In this document: positions 39,511 to 48,278 of the stretch, in pieces | How positions within the stretch are numbered: the first letter of the stretch is position 1 | Layout: each line of letters opens with the position of its first letter | DNA from: Clostridium sp. | GTDB taxonomy: Bacteria > Bacillota > Clostridia > Clostridiales > Clostridiaceae | Assembly: GCF_017888565.1 (NCBI RefSeq) | Contig: NZ_JAGHFX010000058.1 | Span: 62,001 to 126,000 of the forward strand | Length of the DNA: 64,000 bases | Reading direction: 5' to 3' | Made by a program: the position numbers and the translations under genes | Notes under the pieces: generated by a model | What the model was told of the DNA's origin: nothing | The model's database searches: none | The model's input: only the letters and a program-made list of their open reading frames with translations

Positions 39511-39960
39511 CTATTCTATACTTCTCTGTAACTTCTTTTTAAGACCATTAGCGAATACTGCAATTATTATTGAAATCAGGATAGGTAAGGCTCCTATCAG
39601 TATCGCTCCTGGTGCATCATCTTTATCTGCCAATAGAATAATAAAGGGCATCACTAATAAATACAAGGTACTGATTGTAATTGCACAATATTTTATAGTA
39701 ATTAAAGCTTTAACAGAAGCTTGTGAGGAAGCTTTGTTCTTGGAAATATAGCTTAAAAGTTTAAAAGATTTATACAATGCAATATAAAACGGTATTACTG
39801 ATGTATATATACCTATTAAAATTGGATATAGTATATAGGCATAATCTGGATTTGCTGAATTATTAGCTAAAAAATAAAAACCAAATACACATAAAGCAAA
39901 AACAGTTATACTAATAAAAATAATAGCTAATTTGAAAAAAACTGTTGTTTTTTGTTTCAT
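39511..39960 (-). CDS. DUF2975-like membrane protein
   Basis: Four hydrophobic segments; RBS GAGGTG. Confidence 0.65.
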   Translation of the reverse strand: MKQKTTVFFKLAIIFISITVFALCVFGFYFLANNSANPDYAYILYPILIGIYTSVIPFYIALYKSFKLLSYISKNKASSQASVKALITIKYCAITISTLYLLVMPFIILLADKDDAPGAILIGALPILISIIIAVFANGLKKKLQRSIE

Positions 39961-40111
39961 AATATCACCTCAATTATTCATTAATAACTTATATAATAAT
40001 ACAATGGTTATCATTAATCAATATATAAATATCATTAAACAATATATTTTTATCTTGATTTATTATATTCTCTTTACTAATTAAGAAGTAAGAAAGTTTA
40101 GAAAAATATAA

Positions 40112-40182
40112 TTAGGTACCTAAATATTTTTGTTGACAATTATAGAAATAGTAGCATATACTTTAATTAGTTAGGGACCTAA
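40112..40182 (+). promoter_or_regulatory. MarR autoregulatory promoter: TTAGGTACCTAA and TTAGGGACCTAA flanking a TTGACA/TATACT promoter
   Basis: Operators at 40112-40123 and 40171-40182; -35 TTGACA at 40133-40138; -10-like TATACT at 40157-40162. Confidence 0.7.
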
Positions 40183-40212
40183 ATAATTAAAAATAATTTG
40201 GAGGAATAAAAC

Positions 40213-40767
40213 ATGGTAGATAAGTTTTCAAGTGAATTATATGATGCAATGCAAAGATTAAATAGATATATGCATAGAAGTAGACATAAAGTGATGAAAT
40301 CAAAGGATGGAATTCATCGTGGAAAAATGAAATTATTAGCTTTGATTTCAGAAAATGATGGGATTATACAAAGGGATTTGGCAGAAATGCTGGATATGCG
40401 CCCATCATCATTAACAGAAATGTTATCTAACTTAGAGAAAAATTCATTAATTAAGCGTGAGCAAGATGAAAATGATCGTAGAATTATGCATGTTTATTTA
40501 ACTGAAGCTGGAAAGGAAGAATTAGAAGAAGTTACAAGAGTAAATAGCAAATTATCAAATTCAATCTTTAATTGTTTAACTATTGAAGAAAAAGAAGTGA
40601 TGTTAGGTATGATAAACAAAGTAAACAAAAACCTTGAGTCACTAAATAATATAGATGAAAATGATGATAAATGTGGAGGAGTTCATCATGGGCATAGAGG
40701 ACATCATAGAAACTATGAAAGAGAAGGAAGATACCATCATCATGGATGCAAGAAAAATTTATTATAG
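40213..40767 (+). CDS. MarR family regulator with His/Cys-rich C-terminal tail
   Basis: RDLAEMLDMRPSSLTEMLSNLEKNSLIKREQDENDRR wHTH; tail CGGVHHGHRGHHRNYEREGRYHHHGC. Confidence 0.9.
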   Translation: MVDKFSSELYDAMQRLNRYMHRSRHKVMKSKDGIHRGKMKLLALISENDGIIQRDLAEMLDMRPSSLTEMLSNLEKNSLIKREQDENDRRIMHVYLTEAGKEELEEVTRVNSKLSNSIFNCLTIEEKEVMLGMINKVNKNLESLNNIDENDDKCGGVHHGHRGHHRNYEREGRYHHHGCKKNLL

Positions 40768-40868
40768 TTTAATAAGAGATTAGATATTTATTGTATTTAT
40801 ATAAATTATAATTTAGGAGATTTTGTGGAGCTTTTATAATAAATAACAATATAAATGGAGGAAAATTT

Positions 40869-42677
40869 ATGGCAGGAGGATTTGGTGGACAAGGAGGCAA
40901 TAAAATGAGATTTGCCAGAGAGGAAGATAAGGAGATAAAAATAACTAAGGAAATTTTATTGAGGATAGTAAAGTACTTCAAGCCTTTCTGGAAGCAATTA
41001 TTATTAGCAATTACATTACTTTTTATTGTATCACTACTAGGGCTAATACCACCAATAATGACTAAGAATATAATTGATAAGGCATTACCACAAAGAAGTA
41101 TGTACTTACTTATAATGTTTATACTTGCATGTATTGGAGCAACGGTTTTAAAGGAGTTAGTATCTGTTTGGCAAAATTACATCAATACTTGGATATCTAA
41201 GCATATTATTTATAATATGAAAAATGAAATGTACAAGCATTTACAACATATGTCCATGAATTTCTTTTCTCTTTCAAAACCTGGAGAAATTATTACTAGA
41301 ATGACTAGTGATATTGAAGGTATTCAAGATATATTTAAAACAACTGTTGTAAATGCACTAAGTAGTATATTAACCATTCTTACTACTATGGTATTATTAT
41401 TGTCAATGAATTTTAAGTTAGCGATTATAAGCATGATAATATTGCCAGTATTTATTTTACCAACAAGGAAGGTTGGTAAATATAGATGGAAAGTTGCATT
41501 AGATAGTCAAAAAATGCTTGGAGAATTAAATCAACTAGTTCAAGAAACTTTAAGTATTAGTGGATCAACCTTAATGAAAATTTTCACTAAAGAAAAAGAG
41601 GCTTATAATCAATTTGAAAGTACTAATAAAAGGGTTATAAACTTACAAATTAAAGAATCTTTAGCTGGAAGATGGTTCTTTATGACTATGAGTATTTTTA
41701 TTACCCTTGGACCTATGATAATTTATTTATATGGTGGATATTTATTTATGCAAGATAAGATGTCTATTGGAGAAATAGTTGCTTTTGTTGCTTTATTAGA
41801 TAGATTATATAGACCAGTAACTCAATTATCTAATATTCATATTGATGTTACAAGATCATTGGCATTATTCCAAAGAATATTTGATTATTTTGATATGGAA
41901 GAGGAAAAGTCAGATAAGATAGATGCAAAGAATCTTGAAAATATAGAAGGGTATATTGAGTTTGATAATGTTTCCTTCTCATATAAGAAGGGGCTTGAGG
42001 TATTGCATAATATAAACTTTTCTATAGGGCCTGATACTATGACTGCATTAGTTGGTGCAAGTGGAGTAGGAAAAACTACTGTTACAAACCTTATACCAAG
42101 ACTTTATGAGGTCTCTAAAGGGAGTATTAAGATTGATGGAATTGATATTAGTGATATTAAGCGTCAGTCTCTTAGAAGTCAAATAGGTATAGTAATGCAA
42201 GAGCCGTATTTATTTAATGATACAATTGAGGCAAACTTAAGATATGGGAGAGAAGATGCAACTGATGAAGAAATAATTGAAGCATGTAAATCAGCATATA
42301 TTCATGATTTTATAATGTCTCTTCCAGAAAAATATAATACTATTGTAGGAAATCGTGGAATTAAGCTATCGGGAGGAGAAAAGCAACGTATATCTATTGC
42401 TAGGGTAATCTTAAAAAATCCTAAAATTCTTATTTTAGATGAAGCAACATCTTCCTTAGATTCTGTTTCTGAAATGTATATACAAAAAGCATTAGTGCCA
42501 TTATTAAAAGGTAGAGCTAGTATAGTTATTGCTCATAGATTATCTACAATTTTATCAGCAGATAACATTTTAGTTTTTGAAGATGGAAAGATAGTTCAAA
42601 ATGGAAAGCATGAGAACCTATTAGAAGAAGGTGGACTTTACAAGAAACTATATGATACTCAATTTAGAAAAGCTTAA
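40869..42677 (+). CDS. ABC exporter, fused permease/ATPase (MsbA/multidrug type)
   Basis: ABC TM domain + GASGVGKTT, LSGGEKQRISIAR. Confidence 0.95.
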   Translation: MAGGFGGQGGNKMRFAREEDKEIKITKEILLRIVKYFKPFWKQLLLAITLLFIVSLLGLIPPIMTKNIIDKALPQRSMYLLIMFILACIGATVLKELVSVWQNYINTWISKHIIYNMKNEMYKHLQHMSMNFFSLSKPGEIITRMTSDIEGIQDIFKTTVVNALSSILTILTTMVLLLSMNFKLAIISMIILPVFILPTRKVGKYRWKVALDSQKMLGELNQLVQETLSISGSTLMKIFTKEKEAYNQFESTNKRVINLQIKESLAGRWFFMTMSIFITLGPMIIYLYGGYLFMQDKMSIGEIVAFVALLDRLYRPVTQLSNIHIDVTRSLALFQRIFDYFDMEEEKSDKIDAKNLENIEGYIEFDNVSFSYKKGLEVLHNINFSIGPDTMTALVGASGVGKTTVTNLIPRLYEVSKGSIKIDGIDISDIKRQSLRSQIGIVMQEPYLFNDTIEANLRYGREDATDEEIIEACKSAYIHDFIMSLPEKYNTIVGNRGIKLSGGEKQRISIARVILKNPKILILDEATSSLDSVSEMYIQKALVPLLKGRASIVIAHRLSTILSADNILVFEDGKIVQNGKHENLLEEGGLYKKLYDTQFRKA

Positions 42678-42800
42678 GTTATAAATTTTAATTCATATTT
42701 AATAAGAATAAGGTATAGCGGGAAATTTAAAAAGTTGACGTAAAATACCTTTTTCTTTATAATTTCTTTAGCATTAAGTTTAATTAAGGAGAAATATCTA

Positions 42801-43439
42801 ATGACAAATTTGGATTTTATTTATAATCGTAAAAGCATAAGAGAGTTTAAGGACATACCAGTGAACAGGGAAGATATATTAGAGATAATAAAGGCGGGAA
42901 CTTATGCACCATCTCCAAAGCATCAACAAAATTGGCATTTTGTTGTGTTACAAAATAAAGAAGTAATAGATGAAGTAGCTAACATAGTTACTAAAAGCCA
43001 TGAAAGAATCGGACAACTTGCAAAAAATGAAAAAGATTTTAAAAGACATATGAGTGTAATAAATTATTATACATGTTTTAAAAATGCACCTGTTGTGATA
43101 TTAGTATATGGTAGTGAATATAAAATGATAGAATATAAAATATTAAAAGAAAATAATGCACCAAAAGAAGTTTTAGATGTATTATTATCACCACAATCAG
43201 CAGCACAAGGAATAGGAGCAGCAGTAGAAAATATATTATTAGCAGCAACAGAAATGGGATATGGAACTTGTTATATGACTGGACCTACACATGCAAAAAG
43301 TGAAATAGAGAGTTTAATTAACTTTAATAAAGAGGGATATGAGCTTATGTCTATGGTTGCTTTAGGAGTACCTGAAGAAAATACTCCAAAACAGCCACCA
43401 CGTAAACCATTAGAAGAAGTTATAACATTTATAGATTAA
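42801..43439 (+). CDS. Nitroreductase family protein
   Basis: RKSIREFKDIPVNREDILEIIKAGTYAPSPKHQQNWHFVV; GYGTCYMTGP. Confidence 0.9.
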   Translation: MTNLDFIYNRKSIREFKDIPVNREDILEIIKAGTYAPSPKHQQNWHFVVLQNKEVIDEVANIVTKSHERIGQLAKNEKDFKRHMSVINYYTCFKNAPVVILVYGSEYKMIEYKILKENNAPKEVLDVLLSPQSAAQGIGAAVENILLAATEMGYGTCYMTGPTHAKSEIESLINFNKEGYELMSMVALGVPEENTPKQPPRKPLEEVITFID

Positions 43440-43440
43440 T
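43410..43440 (+). repeat. Direct repeat DR1: 3' end of nitroreductase gene
   Basis: TTAGAAGAAGTTATAACATTTATAGATTAAT, identical at 46586-46616. Confidence 0.9.
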
Positions 43441-43534
43441 AACAAAAATATATTTAATCTATAATAAATAAAGTGTATGAAATTAGTATAGTTTAAATAT
43501 TAAGACTGAATAGTATACTGTGATTTTGAGAAAA

Positions 43535-43591
43535 TAGTACCCGAACTAGGATAATTTAAATTTATTTCAGTTTGGGTACTATTTTTTTATT
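43535..43591 (+). terminator. Rho-independent terminator
   Basis: AGTACCCGAACT...AGTTTGGGTACTATTTTTTT. Confidence 0.85.
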
Positions 43592-43750
43592 AAAAATTAA
43601 TGTAGATATATATTGACAAATTTTAAACAAAGTTATATAGTAGTTACTAAAGGTAGCTACTATATTCAAAATCCGATAAATAATTCGATAATGAAGTTAT
43701 GTGTTATAATAATTAATATTTAATATTTTATGAATTATTTGGAGGTAAAT

Positions 43751-44566
43751 ATGGAAAAAATTATAAATTTATTAAAGCATTTTAATTTTACTGAATCAGA
43801 ATCGAAAATCTATATTGCATTATTACAAAATGGTCCAAGAAGTGGATATGAAGTAAGTAAAATATCAGGAGTACCTAGATCTAAAGTATATAATATATTG
43901 GAAATTTTAATTCAAAAAGGTGCTGTAATGGTAACTCATGTAGAGAAGTCTTCTTTATATAAGGCTGAATCCGTTGAATGCGTTATAAATAATCTTAAAA
44001 ATCAAAATAAAAATATACTTTTAGAATTAGAATCTGAGCTAAAGCATTTTGATGAAAAAGTTGATAATGAACAAATTTGGCAAGTTAAAGGATATAGTAA
44101 CTTGCTTGCAAAATGCTTTAGTATGATAAGAAATTCACAAGAACAAGTGCTGATTCAGGTTTGGAAAGAAGATTTGTCAAAAGAACTTGAGGAGATTTTA
44201 CGTAGAAAGCAAGAAGAATTAGGAAAAGTATTAGTGGTTCTGTATGATTCTAAAGAAGAATACAGTACGAGCATCCCTTATTTCTATAGACATGGATTTG
44301 AAGTAAATAAGATTAATGATATAGGTGGAAGATGGATAACTGTTACTATTGATTCAAAAGAAATGTTTTATGCAACAATTAAAAATGATAAAGTTGCAGA
44401 AGGAATCTATACAAGTAATGATAGTATGGTTTTCTTTGCTAATGAATACATAAAACATGATGCATATTGTATCAGATTAATTGAACGAATGAGTGATGAG
44501 GAAAAAAGAAGTTTTGGTAGTAAAATGCTTGGAGTGAGAGATTTGTTTAATATTCAAAGGGAGTGA
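43751..44566 (+). CDS. TrmB-family transcriptional regulator
   Basis: N-terminal wHTH FTESESKIYIALLQNGPRSGYEVSKISGVPRSKVYNILEIL; GGAGG RBS. Confidence 0.88.
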   Translation: MEKIINLLKHFNFTESESKIYIALLQNGPRSGYEVSKISGVPRSKVYNILEILIQKGAVMVTHVEKSSLYKAESVECVINNLKNQNKNILLELESELKHFDEKVDNEQIWQVKGYSNLLAKCFSMIRNSQEQVLIQVWKEDLSKELEEILRRKQEELGKVLVVLYDSKEEYSTSIPYFYRHGFEVNKINDIGGRWITVTIDSKEMFYATIKNDKVAEGIYTSNDSMVFFANEYIKHDAYCIRLIERMSDEEKRSFGSKMLGVRDLFNIQRE

Positions 44567-44571
44567 AGTTA

Positions 44572-45465
44572 ATGATATTAAAAGTAGTATTATTATTCGT
44601 TATTATCATCAATGGTTTATTTGCAATTACATTTATAAGAGATTTAATAAAAAATAAAGGTGAATTTATGAAGGAAGATGGTAATCCAATTATAATGGCC
44701 ATTTCTTCATTCATTATATTTGTATTATCAACTTTTGGGATTTCTGATTTTGCTGTAAGTACTGTTTTTTATAGAAAAATGAAATTTGTTAATGATAAAA
44801 AATTGCCAGGTAGTCTTAATACACAATGTGTTTTACCAGTTGCAGCCATGGCACTTATATATATATCATCAATAGATGTGGAAATAACAACTTTATTAGT
44901 TTGTATAATAGCTCAAGTTATAGGAGCATATATTGGACCAAGATTTGTTGTTAAAATGAATGTTACGTCAATAAAGAAATTTATTTCAGTTGGACTGATA
45001 ATAGCAGCAATATTAATATTAATGGGTAAGTTTGGAGTATATCCATCAGGTGGAGCTGAGGTAGGGCTTACTGGTTGGAAACTTGTAATGTTAGGATTTT
45101 TATCTCTACTTTTTGGTGCATTTAATAATGTTGGCATAGGTTCATATGCTTTAACAATGGCAACAGTATATGCATTAGGATTAAATCCAGCTGTAGCATT
45201 TCCTATAATGATGGGTGCTTGCACATTTTCAGTACCAATAGGAAGTATGCAATTTATTAAATTAGATTCATATTCACGTAAAATTACATTCTTTACTTCA
45301 ACTTTTGGAGTTTTAGGAGTTATTGTAGCTGCATATGTTGTTAAAAGTTTAAATGTTAGTATGTTACAATGGGTAGTGGTTATTGTGCTATTATATAGTG
45401 CATACAATATGATTTCAGAAATACTAAAGAATAAAGCAATAAAAGAATTAAAAGAAAGTGTATAA
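44572..45465 (+). CDS. TSUP (TauE/SafE) family permease
   Basis: Multi-TM; GAYIGPRFVVKM and paired repeats typical of TSUP. Confidence 0.82.
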   Translation: MILKVVLLFVIIINGLFAITFIRDLIKNKGEFMKEDGNPIIMAISSFIIFVLSTFGISDFAVSTVFYRKMKFVNDKKLPGSLNTQCVLPVAAMALIYISSIDVEITTLLVCIIAQVIGAYIGPRFVVKMNVTSIKKFISVGLIIAAILILMGKFGVYPSGGAEVGLTGWKLVMLGFLSLLFGAFNNVGIGSYALTMATVYALGLNPAVAFPIMMGACTFSVPIGSMQFIKLDSYSRKITFFTSTFGVLGVIVAAYVVKSLNVSMLQWVVVIVLLYSAYNMISEILKNKAIKELKESV

Positions 45466-45512
45466 TATATAAATTTTATTAAAAGTTTTAGAACAGTGTA
45501 AAGGAGAAAATA

Positions 45513-46508
45513 ATGGATATAGTAATACTAAGAGAAGAGGATATGAAAAATATTTTTACAATGTCAGATGCAATTCAAGCTGATAAAGACGCACTTGAGA
45601 TATATTCAAAAAATGGAGCAGATATTCCACTAAGAGTAAATATAAATGTACCAGAGAGTGAAGGACAGAGTTTATATATGCCAGGGTATGCTGCTGATAC
45701 AAATGCTTTAGGAGTAAAAATTGTTTCTGTATATCCTAAGAATATAGAAAAGGGGCTAACATCTGTACCAGCAACTATGGTTCTTGTGAATAATCAAACA
45801 GGGGAAGTTTGTTCATTGATGGATGGAACGTTTTTAACTAGGATAAGAACAGGAGCAGTATCAGGAGCAGCTACAGATATTTTGTCTAGAAAAGATTCAA
45901 AGGTATTTGCTCTTTTTGGTACTGGAGGACAAGCTGAAACACAACTCGAAGCTGTATTGAATGTAAGAGATATAGAAGTGGTTAAAGTATATGATATTTC
46001 AGAAGAAAGAAGAAATAGCTTTGTAAAAAATATGAGTGAAAAATTTGGAGAAAAATTTTCGGTTAAGATAGTAGCGGCGAAATCATCAGATGATGCTATA
46101 TACGATGCTGATATAATAACTGTTGTAACAACATCAAAGAAGCCAGTATTTAATGGTAAGTTAGTTAAGAAGGGCGCTCATGTAAATGGAGTTGGTTCAT
46201 ATACACCAGATATGCAAGAAATAGATGAAGATTTAGTATGTACTGCAAAGGTATATGTAGATACAAGAGATGGTGTCTTTAATGAAAGTGGAGATTTAAT
46301 AGTACCAGTAAATAAAGGTATCTATTCTTTTGACAAAGTTGTTGGAGAATTAGGTGAAGTTATCTTAAGTAAAGTACAAGGTCGTGAGAATGAAGATGAA
46401 ATCACATTCTTTAAAACTGTAGGAAGTAGTGTATTAGATGTTGTTACTGCTCGTAGAATCTATGAAAAAGCGTTAGAAAATAAGGTTGGCGAGATAGTTA
46501 AATTATAG
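45513..46508 (+). CDS. Ornithine cyclodeaminase/mu-crystallin family protein
   Basis: TRIRTGAVSGAATDILSRKDSKVFALFGTGGQAETQLEA; GAHVNGVGSYTPDMQEID. Confidence 0.92.
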   Translation: MDIVILREEDMKNIFTMSDAIQADKDALEIYSKNGADIPLRVNINVPESEGQSLYMPGYAADTNALGVKIVSVYPKNIEKGLTSVPATMVLVNNQTGEVCSLMDGTFLTRIRTGAVSGAATDILSRKDSKVFALFGTGGQAETQLEAVLNVRDIEVVKVYDISEERRNSFVKNMSEKFGEKFSVKIVAAKSSDDAIYDADIITVVTTSKKPVFNGKLVKKGAHVNGVGSYTPDMQEIDEDLVCTAKVYVDTRDGVFNESGDLIVPVNKGIYSFDKVVGELGEVILSKVQGRENEDEITFFKTVGSSVLDVVTARRIYEKALENKVGEIVKL

Positions 46509-46558
46509 AAATTAAAAGAGTACTCATTAAAAATTATATAAAGATATTAATAGATTTA

Positions 46559-46597
46559 AACTTCTTCTAAGACTAAAAAATCATCTTAGAAGAAGTT
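46559..46597. terminator. Perfect 14-bp hairpin AACTTCTTCTAAGA...TCTTAGAAGAAGTT
   Basis: Right arm overlaps the direct repeat DR2. Confidence 0.6.
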
Positions 46598-46616
46598 ATA
46601 ACATTTATAGATTAAT
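46586..46616 (+). repeat. Direct repeat DR2: orphan copy of nitroreductase 3' end
   Basis: 31/31 identity to 43410-43440, continuing ACAAAA after one mismatch. Confidence 0.9.
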
Positions 46617-46674
46617 TACAAAAGGTGTAACGAAACGTGAGCCACTTTTAATAAAATTTATTATTCAAGAGTTA

Positions 46675-47328
46675 TTATTTTTCAGATACTGGAATATTTT
46701 TAATAAGCTTTATTATATAACTTAGTGTATAAAATTCTCTATTTAATTCATTAGTAATAAAATTGAATCCTTTAATTAATGTATCCTCATCAAAGTTTTC
46801 TAAAAGAATCATAATGTTTAAGTAATTAAGATCTCCGTCTTTTGTATCTAAAATTCTTGAAGCTTTTATGTATTTATTATTGAAAGTATTAAAAGCTGCA
46901 TTTTTAAGTTCTTCGCTTATTTCTATTTTAGGCATTTCATCAAAAATTCTTATCTCTGGATTATCAATATCTAAATTTTTTGCTTGACTTATGTCTGTTG
47001 ATACAAATATAGTATTTATAAATTTAGCATCTTTAAAATCAACATCTTGTAATTTGGCAGAGTCAAATATTGTATTTTCAAAGGTTGCATTTTTAAAATT
47101 ACTTTTTCTAAAATTTGTTCCTATAAATTCAGACCATTTAAAACTACATTTTAAAAAGCTAGATGATTTAAAATGTGCTCCTCTAAAATTTACATAATCA
47201 AAATTTGAACCAGCAAAATTACAGTTATAGCAATTACTCTTTTCAAGATTTTGATACATAAAGTTTTTATCTTTCTTTTCTATATTATTATAATGAAAAT
47301 TTCTTTTTACGTTTTTATTTACAGCCAT
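46675..47328 (-). CDS. Pentapeptide repeat protein
   Basis: NCYNCNFAGSNFDYVNFRGAHFKSSSFLKCSFKWSEFIGTNFRKSNFKNATF; GGAGG RBS before 47328. Confidence 0.88.
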   Translation of the reverse strand: MAVNKNVKRNFHYNNIEKKDKNFMYQNLEKSNCYNCNFAGSNFDYVNFRGAHFKSSSFLKCSFKWSEFIGTNFRKSNFKNATFENTIFDSAKLQDVDFKDAKFINTIFVSTDISQAKNLDIDNPEIRIFDEMPKIEISEELKNAAFNTFNNKYIKASRILDTKDGDLNYLNIMILLENFDEDTLIKGFNFITNELNREFYTLSYIIKLIKNIPVSEK

Positions 47329-47549
47329 TAGTGCCTCCATCTTAATCCATTTGGATATAATAAGTTTTATTTTGGACATATTCAGTCTAGTTAATATTAT
47401 CATACTGTTAAGATTATTACTAATAAATAATAAGAACAGATTAGAAAGTTAGAAATATTACATTGATACTAGAAGTAAAAAATAATTTCCAGAAGACATT
47501 TTTTTATAGTACCGTATGTACTTGAGCTATTTTCATAGAGGGGCTACTA

Positions 47550-47974
47550 TGCCAAAAGCAATTATTTTTAGATTGAACTTCATTAAATTGTAGAAGATAA
47601 TATAGGTTTCAAGCATGATAATTTTTACTCAAGAATATTAATAAAATAAGCGATGTAAACAGAAGAATGTACTTTTGATGATATTAAGAGTGTAAGTTTT
47701 ATTGCATCAATATTATAGAAAAATGGAAGCGGTATAATTATTGCAAAAAATGTTTCAATAAATAAAAGCGAGGCAAGAAATATTAATGATAAAATAAATG
47801 AATTGATTTTAAATATACATGAGTCTAAGGTAAATTTAGCGTCACAGAAAATAGGAGTGGAACAAGCTTATAGTTCAGCAGGATGAGATTTTGAAATTTA
47901 AAGAATTATTAGATATGGGTGTTATCACAGAAGAAGAGTTTAATATTAAGAAAAAACAAATCCTTGGTATTTAA
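47550..47974 (+). pseudogene. Decayed gene with C-terminal SHOCT domain
   Basis: IIIAKNVSINKSEARNINDKINELILNIHESKV...then +1 shifted EILKFKELLDMGVITEEEFNIKKKQILGI*; TAG at 47716-47718, frameshift near 47881. Confidence 0.7.
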
Positions 47975-48054
47975 TTTACTTGTAAAACTATTGTCCATAT
48001 ATAAGAATGGTTTATTAGGTATAAGTATAATTTTATATTACAGATATAAAATAA

Positions 48055-48090
48055 GCCCATGAGAATCTCAATAGTAGATTTTCATGGGTT
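48055..48090 (+). terminator. Hairpin CCCATGAGAATCT...AGATTTTCATGGG
   Basis: Inverted repeat downstream of the SHOCT pseudogene. Confidence 0.55.
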
Positions 48091-48278
48091 AAACTCATTA
48101 TTTTGATAATATTATATTAGAACTATAATTATTAATTTTAGTAAAAGCTAAGTTATTTCAGTTAAATAGAGAATAGAAAAAATATAAGATAAGAGTAATA
48201 AAAAGTTTTATTCTGTAAATTGGGAAATGGTGTATAATTTATTTATATTAATTGTTTACAAGGAGGAAGAGGATTGGA

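Noticed and set aside
44913-45407. 164-aa antisense ORF
   Set aside because: Fully inside the TSUP permease gene; low-complexity T/I/N-rich shadow translation typical of antisense frames.
47540-47565. CTACTATGCCAA match to the repeat core as a fourth repeat copy
   Set aside because: Only a 12-bp match; surrounding sequence does not align with copies A-C.
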